From Methylomarinum sp. Ch1-1 (GTDB lineage: Bacteria; Pseudomonadota; Gammaproteobacteria; Methylococcales; Methylomonadaceae): a DNA stretch of 64,000 bases. The notes beneath the pieces are model-generated. The model was not told the DNA's origin. It saw nothing but the letters and a program-made list of their open reading frames with translations, and ran no database searches. Below are positions 1-8,931 of the stretch, in pieces. The DNA lies in NCBI RefSeq assembly GCF_030717995.2, contig NZ_CP157744.1, forward strand, positions 1-64,000, written 5' to 3'. The stretch's first letter is position 1. Each line of letters opens with the position of its first letter. Both the position numbers and the translations under genes were made by a program.

Positions 1-823
1 TGGTCGATCAAATTCTTAAACCAGAAAGCTTTTGTCGGTCAGTGTAATCATTACACTGACTAACGGCTGAAACCATCAGAGTGTATCAATCGATGAGTGT
101 AATGATTACACTCATTAAAAAATTGCGATTCTGTACCTTCAGACCGTCAGTGTAATGGTTACACTCGCGTCTATTGGTCGATCGAATTCCTAAGGTAAAG
201 CCTTTATAGCTGAGTGTAATCATTACACTGACTAACGGCTGAAACCATATAGCTTCTATTCGCAGAGTGTATCAATCGATGAGTGTAATGATTACACTCA
301 TTGAAAAACTGCGATCCTAATTCCTATTTTGCCAAGCATTTTGCGCCTTCAGACCGTCAGTGTAATGGTTACACTCCCGTTTATTGATCGATCAAATTCT
401 TAAACCAGAAAGCTTTTGTCGGTCAGTGTAATCATTACACTGACTAACGGCTGAAACCATCAGAGTGTATCAATCGATGAGTGTAATGATTACACTCATT
501 AAAAAATTGCGATTCTGTACCTTCAGACCGTCAGTGTAATGGTTACACTCCCGTTTATTGATCGATCAAATTCTTAAACCAGAAAGCTTTTGTCGGTCAG
601 TGTAATCATTACACTGACTAGCTTCTGCAACCATATATTTGCTACTTGCAGAGTGTATCAATCGATGAGTGTAATGGTTAGATCGGGGGGGGGGTAAATT
701 ACCAAATGAAATTTATCGAGCAATACTCTTTGATAAATAAGTGTAATGATTACACTAGCGAGGATGCCGCCCTTAAATTTCGACAAACGGCATAATTAGC
801 CAGGCGAGTGTAATGATTACACT
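1..823. repeat. Tandem array of 17-bp palindromes, candidate partition centromere
   Basis: Twelve intact copies of a palindrome of the form AGTGTAATCATTACACT (centre C, G or GG) start at 41, 96, 149, 213, 282, 359, 425, 480, 533, 599, 740 and 807. A thirteenth copy at 668 breaks off at 680. The palindromes sit in larger tandem units of about 174-209 bp beginning near 1, 175, 384 and 558. The array lies just downstream of a leftward parA-parB-RHH operon, the usual place for a centromere-like site. The tandem RHH protein at 1138-1602 or ParB is the obvious candidate ligand. Centromere function is inferred from position and architecture. Confidence 0.75.
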
Positions 824-946
824 CATTAATTCCATTAAAAATGGACACCAATTTATTTAAAACAACCCTCTAATTTGGATGAGTTGAGGTTATTTAATGT
901 ATGTATAATACAACATATAGTGTAAGCAATTGACTACATATTCAGT

Positions 947-1110
947 TGTGTAAGTCATCATCCATGATAACTAGATTCCGGCAATCCAGTCGCTAGAAAA
1001 AACCAATAGGGCGATGAGGATCGATGTCAACATCAAGGACGCGGTTGTGACCAGGGAAGGGATAGGTTCTTCCCCCGGACGTCGAAATGTTGATACCAGC
1101 AAGTGTATTC
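947..1110 (+). mobile_element. Degenerate mobile-element debris: MITE-like piece and TnpB fragment
   Basis: Bases about 949-1001 resemble the 117-bp MITE found intact at 32502-32618 (shared core catcatccatgataact, then a CTAGAAAAAA-type end). Immediately after, about 1012-1100 on the plus strand encodes a RIDVNIKDAVVT-like stretch. It matches the RuvC-I region of TnpB seen better preserved at 20985-21192 (GIDVGIKDVAVTSDG). No open frame survives. The same stretch holds two GAGTAC motifs (about 1109-1131) like those at 12.2 kb. Confidence 0.35.
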
Positions 1111-1137
1111 ATTGAGTACTCGGTGAGTACATAATTG

Positions 1138-1602
1138 CTATGTTGCGCTGTCCGAAAACGTACAAAATTCAAGCCTCTCAACAGTTATGCGTCTAATAAC
1201 AGCGGCCATGATAACAAGTGGTACAGATGGATCGATATAGTCCGGAGGTTCATGATTTGCTCCGAATAAGGCTGCACTAATTGATTCATGCCATGCGCGA
1301 CGCCATAAATCATTGGGCAATAAGATGGTATGTTGAGAATCTTTGTTACGAAGGCCTTCGCAATCAATAATCATTTGCTTACGATACGGAGTTCGCTCAT
1401 TATCTAGAAATAATTCCAAGGCTTCGATAATCCATTTCGTTTTTTCACGAAAGCCATAATCATTGAGTATCATTTGTTCTTGCATTGCCTTGGTTGACGC
1501 TTTCGGCAACTTAAATGTAACACGCGTGCAATCCTTTTTTTGTGGTGGCTCAGGAAGTTCAATTACACCGTCTAAGGAAGATGTATCAATACGCTTTTTC
1601 AT
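1138..1602 (-). CDS. Tandem ribbon-helix-helix DNA-binding protein, third gene of par operon
   Basis: A 154-residue protein whose ATG overlaps the parB stop by 4 bases, so it is translationally coupled as the third gene of the parA-parB operon. Residues about 27-68 have the pattern of an RHH fold: a short strand (TRVTFKLP), a helix (ASTKAMQEQM) and a second helix (REKTKWIIEALELFL). A second similar unit follows at about 89-148 (HTILLPNDLWRRAWHES, then VIMAAVIRRITVERLEF). Two RHH units in one chain would act as a pseudo-dimer on a palindrome, and the palindrome array lies directly downstream. Family not recognised by name; a centromere-binding or autoregulatory role is inferred. Confidence 0.6.
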   Translation of the reverse strand: MKKRIDTSSLDGVIELPEPPQKKDCTRVTFKLPKASTKAMQEQMILNDYGFREKTKWIIEALELFLDNERTPYRKQMIIDCEGLRNKDSQHTILLPNDLWRRAWHESISAALFGANHEPPDYIDPSVPLVIMAAVIRRITVERLEFCTFSDSAT

Positions 1603-2564
1603 TTGGATAACAGTTTAATCATATTATGCCAAGCTTGCTCAACCTCTGCTGGATTAGTCCAATCAAGATCTGATGGCAATTCCAAGTCCATAGACTGATT
1701 AACCGTTTCCATGATTTTTTTAATCGCCGAAAATTGGTTAACCTTCATTCGGCCAAGAAAAATTGAGGCTTTTTTGGGACTGTTACGCTTAGACTCTGGT
1801 ACTGGCTCAGCAGAGACCGTTTCCTCATCCTCAGAAGGCTCAGACTGCTTGGAAGCTAATTCTGGGAGAAACCCGCTAATAACTGCTTCACGAGCCTGAG
1901 CTAAGCTAACTTGATTATTGATAACAGCTTGATAGATCTCTTTATCGGCTCTGGCGATTTGAAGATATAAAAAACAAGTACGACGTGATTTTTTAATCGT
2001 TTTTTCAAGTTTTTCAGCTGTAATAGGGGTTTCATGAATCTTTTGATGAAACTCGTCAAGATCATGTATAGCTTTAATAATTTCACCTGGAGACAGTTCT
2101 TCTCTTTGTAAATTTTCAATTAAGGAAGTCGCTCTATCTTTGAATTGATCGGATTGTCTTGGTCTGACAAATGCACGAATTTGAGTTTCTTGAAGTAATA
2201 AATGAGCAAGATAACGTCGTTCACCAGCACGAACTTCATACTTGTCGTCATCATTAACAAAAACAATGATAGGATGGTAAAGGCCGTCATCCTTGATCGA
2301 TGCAGCCAGCTCTTTGATACTGATAAAAAATTGTGCTTTTTCTGAGTCAGAAGATTTTTCAAGGTCAATTTCATTGCGTGCATGCGCTATGATCTCGTTA
2401 ACACTGACTTTTCCGATGAAACGGGCATTATGTTGATCAAGGACTACAGAATCGACCGAAATATACATTAGAGAACCTTCGCCGCCCGGCTGGGTACGCG
2501 AAGCCTCGTCACTGATCATTCCAAAAATGTTGTCGTCTTTGATTCGAAGTTTTTTTGCAGCCAT
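1599..2564 (-). CDS. parB: ParB-family partition protein
   Basis: ParB/Spo0J-type centromere-binding protein, about 321 residues from the preferred start. It contains the ParB nuclease-like N-domain signature (IKDDGLYHPIIVFVNDDDKYEVRAGERRYLAHLLL), then LIENLQREELSPGEIIKAI and a central HTH region (KTIKKSRRTCFLYLQIARA). The C-terminus carries a charged linker and a small terminal domain. The ATG at 2564 (MAAKKLRIKDDN) is chosen because it begins 4 bases after the parA stop. A longer upstream reading (to 2666) lies inside parA and lacks ParB-like sequence. ParB would bind the array at 1-823 or another site and stimulate ParA ATPase for plasmid segregation. Confidence 0.85.
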   Translation of the reverse strand: MAAKKLRIKDDNIFGMISDEASRTQPGGEGSLMYISVDSVVLDQHNARFIGKVSVNEIIAHARNEIDLEKSSDSEKAQFFISIKELAASIKDDGLYHPIIVFVNDDDKYEVRAGERRYLAHLLLQETQIRAFVRPRQSDQFKDRATSLIENLQREELSPGEIIKAIHDLDEFHQKIHETPITAEKLEKTIKKSRRTCFLYLQIARADKEIYQAVINNQVSLAQAREAVISGFLPELASKQSEPSEDEETVSAEPVPESKRNSPKKASIFLGRMKVNQFSAIKKIMETVNQSMDLELPSDLDWTNPAEVEQAWHNMIKLLSK

Positions 2565-2568
2565 TTGC

Positions 2569-3450
2569 TTATCCAAAAACGCGCTTAAAAATCTCTTTAC
2601 ACACTTTGGTTGCTTCAAGTCGTAATGGATTTTTAGGAGGTAAATCAAAAATAGAATCAGCTTCAACGATCATACTTTCTTTATAACCGACCCGATCAGA
2701 CAGATAATACGGCAAGATATAAGACTTCAGCTTAGGATCGCGAGAAAGCTCGTGAAGATGCTCTTTATGTATAATTGTTTGCTTCCTAAATTTATTTGGC
2801 AATATCCCGGATATCTTCAGCTGATCATTTTTTGGACGAGATCCATTTAATGACTGTACTAAGCCAAACATACTGAGCAATCCTTCAATACTGGGGACCT
2901 CCATTTCAGACGGGATAACAACATTAGAAGAAGAGAAAAGTGCAGCCGAAGTCAAAGGGCCCTTTGAAGGACGAGTATCAATTAAGATTAGATCATAGGC
3001 GTCAATAACACCTTCGAGACGAACAAACTTATAAAGTCGGTTTAGGACTTTGGTAAATACATCTGATTGCGTAACCATCTCGACTTTCTGTAAGTCAGCT
3101 GAATGACCTGGTAATATTTCGATGGATTCGTGTCGCTTTGTTGGATAGACCACGGGAAAGTCACTAATCCATATGTCGGCCGCGGAACTTCGTCCTGAGG
3201 TCCATTCAGAATCATTTGGATCCCACTCAGGATGGATAGGGGGCACAAATTCATAAGTTTTATCAGTATTGATGTAATCCATTTCGACAAAACGTCGGGA
3301 AAGGTTGGTTTGTGGATCAAGATCAATAACCAATACTTTCATCTTTTGTCGGGCAGCATAGTCAGCAAGAAGCATGGTAGTAAAGCTTTTGCCTGTCCCG
3401 CCTTTATTGTTGGCAATAGTTAGTGTTCTTGCGTGTTTTTTCTGTGACAT
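2569..3450 (-). CDS. parA: ParA-family partition ATPase
   Basis: ParA/MinD-type ATPase of 293 residues with the deviant Walker A motif NNKGGTGKS at about residue 14-22, a Walker A' region VLVIDLDPQTNLS and Walker B LILIDTRPS. No N-terminal HTH domain precedes the Walker box, so it is a short-type ParA. It is the first gene of the leftward parA-parB-RHH operon. It would form ATP-dependent dimers on nucleoid DNA and move ParB-bound plasmid copies. The sequence upstream (3451-3677) is AT-rich and is the likely promoter region. Confidence 0.9.
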   Translation of the reverse strand: MSQKKHARTLTIANNKGGTGKSFTTMLLADYAARQKMKVLVIDLDPQTNLSRRFVEMDYINTDKTYEFVPPIHPEWDPNDSEWTSGRSSAADIWISDFPVVYPTKRHESIEILPGHSADLQKVEMVTQSDVFTKVLNRLYKFVRLEGVIDAYDLILIDTRPSKGPLTSAALFSSSNVVIPSEMEVPSIEGLLSMFGLVQSLNGSRPKNDQLKISGILPNKFRKQTIIHKEHLHELSRDPKLKSYILPYYLSDRVGYKESMIVEADSIFDLPPKNPLRLEATKVCKEIFKRVFG

Positions 3451-3677
3451 AGAGAAAAGTCTTGAAGTAGAAATGAAGCTTGTGTATCAATTTTGTAATA
3501 TTAAATTTTAAAAGTCAATAATTATAATAATAGATCATTGTAAGATGGATTTGTAAGAGTTACTAAAATTCATCAATCAAATTGCGTATTGAAACAAACA
3601 ACTTTTTGGAGGTGATAAAAAATGACGCATTAAATTACATCTTTTTTTAGCGTTATTTTTCAAGTCGAAAAGGCCAA

Positions 3678-3985
3678 ACGCACCACTATTTTTGCGAAAG
3701 CTTGTTTTGGGTATCCCAGCCCAATCAAGCGGCAAAAATTACGTGGCAACTATTGCCTTCGGCGGCCCCGATTCGTCCTGCGTCCGTGCCACTCCGCCAC
3801 ATCATCGTAAACTCGATGCGGGCTCCGTCGCACTCCCACAAATGACTTGACGCCGTGTCGGGAAGCCTTTTATTTTGTCTCCACCTTCGCTATCGCTACG
3901 ATTCCGACAAAACAACCGGCCCTACGGCTATCGGGGACTAAAAATCTTCACTTCGCTCACGCTCCGTTTCCAAGATTTTCTGCGA
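3678..3985 (+). repeat. Dispersed ~300-bp non-coding repeat, copy A
   Basis: About 300 bp nearly identical to copies at 13592-13889 and 20652-20964, all in the same orientation. Conserved landmarks run in order from CACTATTTTTGC through AAGCGGCAAAAATTACGTGG and GTGTCGGGAAGCC to CACTTCGCTCACGCTCCG. It is visibly richer in G+C than its AT-rich surroundings and has no consistent open frame. This copy has a few more substitutions at its left edge than B and C. Identity unknown; the stretch 3451-3677 before it holds no gene I can support. Confidence 0.85.
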
Positions 3986-4178
3986 ATGTAACTACAATGA
4001 CGGTTAGACGAAAGTTGGCTTGATCAGAATTTAACTGAACTACTTATGAGGACCGCTTTAATGCGTTAATCACAATCAAATAGACAAACAATATAAATAA
4101 TAAATATTTTTTAAAGAATAATATATATTTAAAGAACGGTGTATGTAGCTGATTTATAAGTATTTTTTATGACTTAAG

Positions 4179-4762
4179 GTGAAAGAAATTGATAAAGGTG
4201 AAAAAAATTGATAAGTCAAACGTGAAAAAAATTGTTAAACGTGAAAAAAATTGATACGAAAAGTGTAAAAAAATGATGCACCGGTGAAAACATTTGTTAC
4301 AGGGGTGAAAACAATTGATTTCTCTGGATCATAAGGCGCACACCGAAGGTGCTTTGTATTTGAGGTGAAAGAAATTGATAAAACCTGCACTGGGAAGCAA
4401 CTGGTGGTATGCGATTTGGCGCCCAAAGGTGAAAAGAATTGATAAAAGATCGGGCATGAAATGGCGTGATCCGATGGCGCTTTTGTATTTAAGGTGAAAG
4501 AAATTGATAAAACCTGCACTGGAAAGCAACTGGTGATATGCGATTTGGCGCCCAAAGGTGAAAAGAATTGATAAAAGATCGGGCCTGAAATGGCGTGATC
4601 CGATGGCGCTTTTGTATTTAAGGTGAAAGAAATTGATAAAACCTGCACTGGAAAGCAACTGATGATATGCGATTTGGCGCCCAAAGGTGAAAAGAATTGA
4701 TAAGCATACTCGCTGGTTCGTTAGTAAAAGAGGAGGAAATGTTAAGTGAAAAAAATTATATT
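4179..4762 (+). repeat. Iteron array 1, replication origin of rep1
   Basis: About fourteen direct repeats of a 17-bp iteron, consensus GTGAAARRAATTGATAA, start at 4179, 4198, 4222, 4241, 4263 (weak), 4284, 4305, 4365, 4429, 4494, 4558, 4623, 4687 and 4746 (weak). From 4365 the iterons are carried in a tandem macro-unit of 129 bp containing two iterons about 64 bp apart. The array lies 220 bp upstream of the Rep_3-type initiator at 4986, the classic arrangement of an iteron-controlled origin. Open frames across this array on the minus strand are repeat artefacts. Bases 4763-4985 are AT-rich with no gene; they may hold the rep promoter and melting region. Confidence 0.85.
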
Positions 4763-4985
4763 TCTTACCACTCAAGAAATTAAACAGGATAAAGATAGCT
4801 ATGACTTATTGTAGCTAAGTCAATTGATTTCAATCACTTAGAATTAATCACTTTATGCTATTTGCTGTCTTGATGAGTCTATGTAAAATCTTTTGACTGT
4901 TTCGCCTTGTAGTATTAAATTATAAGTACTAGCATGTTAGGTGACTGAATAGACTCCTTTATATAGACTCTGATACCGATTCTTA

Positions 4986-6269
4986 ATGAATTTGATAAAA
5001 AACACTGAATGGCAAATGCCAGAGAAGTTTGCCAAACATAGCGCGGCAATTTACGTCAAAGGCAAACTAAACTTGAGGCATCGCCAGGCTTACAATATCT
5101 TGTTGGCTTACGCACAAAAAAACGGCTTTGCTCAAGGCGATATCTATGAGATGAGTCTTAAGCTAATGCTTGAGGAGCTCGGATACACATCTAATAATCG
5201 AAAACACTTTATCAAGCTATTAACGGAATTGGCTGAAATCCCGGTAACCTTCAATGCCTTCGGAAATGATCGGAAGAACCAAGAAAAGTGGCGTGGTTTT
5301 ACAAGGCTTTTAGCAGATATTGCTTTTTCTAATACGAATCACATTCGCTATTCATTTCCGCCACAGCTTAACGAGTTACTCAAAAACCCATCGATTTACG
5401 CTTACATAAATATTTCTGTTCAGAATAACTTTAATACCAAGTATTCTTTGCCGTTGTACGAAATTTTTTCTGAATTGATTAAAAGCAGCGGTAGTGGAAG
5501 TTATACGTTAAACCTTAATCGGCTAAAGGACTTTTTCGTGCTCCCCCCAAGCTACGAAGAATATAAAGTCTTCAATCGAGCAGTCATCAAACCGAGCTTG
5601 AAGGAAATAAATGAATACACTGAGCTGAATGTTGAACTCAGCAAGACGATTAAAGAAAGTAAGCGAGTTTCTGGGTTAGTCTTCAATATTTCTTTGAAAC
5701 CAGGTGAAGAAAGGGTTGTTTCATTGCATCAGCTTGATGATATGGAAATCACACCTGAGATTACAAATGCATTTTTAATGTTGGAAGAGCGTCTTGGTGA
5801 ACGTAATAGCAAGGTCATTCAGCTTATAAAAAACTATCCAGTTCGACAGATTGTTGAAAATATTCAATATGTAGATGACATTAAGCAGCGTCGTGAGATG
5901 GAAGGCGGTGAGCCCATTACTGGCGGCTATTATGTTAATGCAGTTAAAAAAGATTATGCTGACAGCATGTTACAAAGAGCGCCGAGTACAAAGCCGGTTA
6001 TGCCAACACAATCTCATAAGAAGGCAGAATCTTCACAAAAAGAGATTCTTCACAAAATTATTGAGGAGCATGAGGACGAAGCAATTATGGATAGTTTGTC
6101 CCAGTTATTTAATGACCCGGACTTCAAGAATAAATCTCAAACTATGCGTTGGCCAAAACTAACGGAGGAGCGTTACCTGGTGTTTCTACAAACGCAAAAA
6201 GCGGATGTCAAAATACCCGTAGCTATGCGGGCCGAGGTTAGAAATCATTTGGTCCATGCGCTATTTTAA
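4986..6269 (+). CDS. rep: Rep_3-family plasmid replication initiator (replicon 1)
   Basis: 427-residue initiator with the two winged-helix pattern of RepA/RepB (Rep_3) proteins: KLNLRHRQAYNILLAYAQ near residues 26-43, then NNFNTKYSLPLYEIFSEL near 148-165 and LKDFFVLPPSYEEYKVFNRAVIKPSLKEINEYT near 181-213. A C-terminal tail beyond about residue 240 is lysine/glutamate-rich and longer than in minimal Rep_3 proteins. It would bind the iterons at 4179-4762 to open the origin. No strong ribosome-binding site precedes the ATG at 4986. It is only distantly similar to the second initiator at 21674, so the two replicons have different origins. Confidence 0.85.
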   Translation: MNLIKNTEWQMPEKFAKHSAAIYVKGKLNLRHRQAYNILLAYAQKNGFAQGDIYEMSLKLMLEELGYTSNNRKHFIKLLTELAEIPVTFNAFGNDRKNQEKWRGFTRLLADIAFSNTNHIRYSFPPQLNELLKNPSIYAYINISVQNNFNTKYSLPLYEIFSELIKSSGSGSYTLNLNRLKDFFVLPPSYEEYKVFNRAVIKPSLKEINEYTELNVELSKTIKESKRVSGLVFNISLKPGEERVVSLHQLDDMEITPEITNAFLMLEERLGERNSKVIQLIKNYPVRQIVENIQYVDDIKQRREMEGGEPITGGYYVNAVKKDYADSMLQRAPSTKPVMPTQSHKKAESSQKEILHKIIEEHEDEAIMDSLSQLFNDPDFKNKSQTMRWPKLTEERYLVFLQTQKADVKIPVAMRAEVRNHLVHALF

Positions 6270-6304
6270 TCCAGGTATAAATAGTGGGTGAGAAATTTTA
6301 CATA

Positions 6305-6400
6305 CAGCTTAACCCAAAGGTTCCTGTCTGGTCGCAATGAAGGATGCAGACACTTGAGTGAGAGACTGAGAGGATTGAGCGAATCGCTTTACTCAAGTGG
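6305..6400 (+). repeat. Degenerate copy of ~110-bp TnpB-end-like repeat
   Basis: Begins CAGCTTAACCCAAAGGTTCC and continues through GGTCGCAATGAAGGATGCAG and CACTTGAGTGAGAGACTGAG. It matches the repeats at 26894-27020 (inverted) and 46235-46334. At 46235 the same sequence follows a decayed tnpB, so this is probably a solitary right end of an IS200/IS605-type element. The rest of 6270-6456 holds nothing else I can support. Confidence 0.5.
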
Positions 6401-6456
6401 GTATCCGGAATAGCCCGAGGAATCCACCAATAAAAATTTATTGTGATTTGTGGAAA

Positions 6457-7818
6457 TCAGTCGAAATGCCCTTGTTCAAAGAGGTCGCATAACGTGGGAA
6501 TGTGCGGCCCAAAGTAGATTGTTTTTTCTTCTATAATGGTCTTATGTCGAACAGCTTGTTGAGTAGACTCCATTACTCGATTTGTTCTAGTAAAAACGTC
6601 ATCCGCTTTGTCTTTGCCCCGTTTCTTTTTGCGAATCGCTGTTTTGGCCGGTTGATTGGCTTCTTTGTCATAGAGCATTTTTGCTCGCACCACATCTAAA
6701 CTATATCCTCTTCCCATACGTTGTATATCTCTTGCTAATCGATTGATGGACTCAGTATAAGCATTGGTGACTTGATAATCAAAACCGTTAAGGATCTCCG
6801 GAAACCAGTTATACAGAGTTGTTATAAGCGGTTCAAAATGCGCCTTAGATTCAACCGGGATATTGGGCTCCCAGGCCAGCAACGCCCCTTTCGCTGTTTT
6901 TGAATCACAATCTTGATCAAAAATATCAAAAAAAGCTTCCTTGGTTTTATAAATAGCCCCTATTTCCGGGAATAAATTCGACCAATACTCAAGTTTTTCC
7001 GCTTCTTCGTTGGACAAATCCCGTTGACGTTTTAACAAGACAAACCGCTCATTTTTCAGTTTCAATCGATCTTTTTTGTCCAACGTCAACCGTATCGCTT
7101 TTCTTGCCTTTTCAATGGCCTCGTTCGCCATCCTGACCACATGAAGTTTATCGATGACAACTAGGCGCCCAGGTAACTCAGAATAAACGGAATCCCGATA
7201 AGGTTCCCACATATCCATCACAACGATTTCAATGGTGTCAGGTGCTTTGATGTTCTTAAAATACAGGGAAACATCCGATTTCTTTCTTGACGGTAAAAGA
7301 TCAAATACAGAATTCTTTTCGATATTGGTCAGAATGCAGCGGTAATTGCCCACTAATTTCAATTCATCAATACCTAAAACCCTAGGGGTTTGAAACGGCA
7401 TCGTTTCCGCCATGTGGCGAGCATAATCATCAAATACATGGCGAATTGTTTTTTCGTCCAGGCCGGTTTCCCGTGCAACCACGGCAAATGTATCACGCAT
7501 AGCGCGTTTCTGGATGTAGTCTTTGAGCCGAGCGGTCATTAACCGTTTATCGTCAATATCCGGCAGTGGCTCACGAAAAGTTTTACCACAAGAACGACAC
7601 TTATAACGTAACCGCTGGATTTTTAGAACTAATGGTTTACCCTGCATGGGCGTATCAAAAAACATTTGCTCGGTTTTATCGTGCGAGTAGAGTTTCTGAA
7701 ACAGGCAGTACGGGCAGGCTTGAGGTTTCAGTTTATTTTCAACGCCGATTTCTAAAAAACGCTCATGATCCGATGCCATCAAAACGCTAAAGTTTGACAG
7801 GTTAAGAAGATCATGCAT
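6457..7818 (-). CDS. ISL3-family transposase
   Basis: 453 residues with the ISL3 layout: an N-terminal zinc-ribbon (ACPYCLFQKLYSHDK, later YKCRSCGKTFREPLP), an HTH (VVARETGLDEKTIRHVFDDYA), then the DDE core with VLGIDELKL, VVMDMWEPYRDSV and VVIDKLHVVRMAN, and a glutamate region ITNAYTESINRLARDIQR. The protein is full length for the family. I could not find convincing terminal inverted repeats. Its ATG is only 9 bases after the stop of the specificity ORF at 7828, so any left IS end must lie inside or overlap that gene. It may be cotranscribed with the restriction genes. Confidence 0.8.
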   Translation of the reverse strand: MHDLLNLSNFSVLMASDHERFLEIGVENKLKPQACPYCLFQKLYSHDKTEQMFFDTPMQGKPLVLKIQRLRYKCRSCGKTFREPLPDIDDKRLMTARLKDYIQKRAMRDTFAVVARETGLDEKTIRHVFDDYARHMAETMPFQTPRVLGIDELKLVGNYRCILTNIEKNSVFDLLPSRKKSDVSLYFKNIKAPDTIEIVVMDMWEPYRDSVYSELPGRLVVIDKLHVVRMANEAIEKARKAIRLTLDKKDRLKLKNERFVLLKRQRDLSNEEAEKLEYWSNLFPEIGAIYKTKEAFFDIFDQDCDSKTAKGALLAWEPNIPVESKAHFEPLITTLYNWFPEILNGFDYQVTNAYTESINRLARDIQRMGRGYSLDVVRAKMLYDKEANQPAKTAIRKKKRGKDKADDVFTRTNRVMESTQQAVRHKTIIEEKTIYFGPHIPTLCDLFEQGHFD

Positions 7819-7827
7819 GATGGCTTC

Positions 7828-8931
7828 CTAGTTTTGAACAACGTATTTCGTTGCGGCCATCTTTTTATCCGCATACTCCACAACACCTTTGATCACCATT
7901 TTTTGTATTGCGGAAATAAAGGTTTCCATTGAAACTAACGCTGGCTTTTTGTTTTGAGCGGGGAGCTTCATTGTAAAAGCCAAACTTTGCGAGCTTCTCA
8001 GTTTCTTTCCATAAGAGAATTTTCCGAACAAGGATTTCTCCATTGATGTCGTAAAAAATAGCATTGCTTCTTTTGAATAATTTTTTTGGTCGCTCCAATA
8101 AACCCCTGTATCGTCTCCAGCACCAAAACTATAATTCCGGTAAAAAGCATTTCCAAAAATATCTATCGTTATCGAATTGTTAGGAAAACTTGCTACAGGG
8201 TTTGAAATGTAATTAACGACTCCCGTATTGGTAGTCCCCGCCATGACAAACGGAATCTCTCCGGGAAGCTGGTCGTCTTTTTTAAGTCTTCTGCCTTGAG
8301 CAATGTTATTGAAGATTGTTTGGTAGCTGAATTCACCCCAACTGAATTTCCCGTTTTCAAAATCATTCAAAGCCTGTTGTTCATCAGGGGTTAATGTGGT
8401 GTCTTTGAGACCAGCCACAGACAGATAGGCTTCCAGCTCCTCTAAACGCTCTGCTTCCAGCTCCGCTATAAAACTTTCCATGAAATCAAAGTCAATTCCG
8501 CCATTGTTAATGGGAAGCTTCATCGTGAAATCCAAGCTTTGTGAACTTCTCAATTTATTTCCATAAGAAAATTTCCCCGATAAAGATTTTTGCATGGATA
8601 TTGAGAAAAACAGCATCGCTTCTTTTGAATAATTTTCCTCATCACTCCAATACACCCCAGTATCATCGCCAGCGCCGAACGCATAATCCCGATAAAACGT
8701 ATTGCCAAAAATATCAATGGTAATTGAGTTTTTGGGGAAACTTGCTACAGGGTTTGAAATGTAATTAACGACTCCCGTATTGGTAGTCCCCGCCATGACA
8801 AACGGAATCTCTCCGGGAAGCTGGTCGTCTTTTTTAAGTCTTCTGCCTTGAGCAATGTTATTGAAGATCGTTTGGTAGCTGAATTCACCCCACTCAACAT
8901 TTTTTAGTTTTTCGTTAAGTGGGGATTCTAC
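7828..8931 (-). CDS. Restriction-modification specificity (S) module, no canonical start
   Basis: DNA-specificity domain protein in the HsdS/BcgIB style. It has two near-identical target-recognition units, each beginning WGEFSYQTIFNNIAQG and containing IPFVMAGTTNTGVVNYISNP, then ITIDIFGN and AGDDTGVYWSD. They are separated and followed by helical spacers (MESFIAELEAERLEELEAYL; METFISAIQKMVIKGVV). About 150 bp is nearly identical at DNA level between the halves (around 8190-8340 and 8740-8890). The frame is open from 8943, but no ATG, GTG or TTG precedes the first conserved unit; the first ATG (8796) lies inside it. The frame joins the upstream nuclease-methylase by a -1 shift at GGGAAAG (8937-8931). 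Two like units predict a symmetric bipartite target. Confidence 0.75.
   Translation of the reverse strand, partial: VESPLNEKLKNVEWGEFSYQTIFNNIAQGRRLKKDDQLPGEIPFVMAGTTNTGVVNYISNPVASFPKNSITIDIFGNTFYRDYAFGAGDDTGVYWSDEENYSKEAMLFFSISMQKSLSGKFSYGNKLRSSQSLDFTMKLPINNGGIDFDFMESFIAELEAERLEELEAYLSVAGLKDTTLTPDEQQALNDFENGKFSWGEFSYQTIFNNIAQGRRLKKDDQLPGEIPFVMAGTTNTGVVNYISNPVASFPNNSITIDIFGNAFYRNYSFGAGDDTGVYWSDQKNYSKEAMLFFTTSMEKSLFGKFSYGKKLRSSQSLAFTMKLPAQNKKPALVSMETFISAIQKMVIKGVVEYADKKMAATKYVVQN

Noticed and set aside
1-823. Possible CRISPR or integron-like array
   Set aside because: Palindromes with conserved, not variable, intervening sequence; adjacent to par genes; no cas or intI gene.
4235-4775. Two ~150-residue repetitive minus-strand frames across 4.2-4.8 kb
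   Set aside because: They translate the iteron macro-repeats; the periodic peptides follow from the 129-bp DNA repeat and have no ribosome site.
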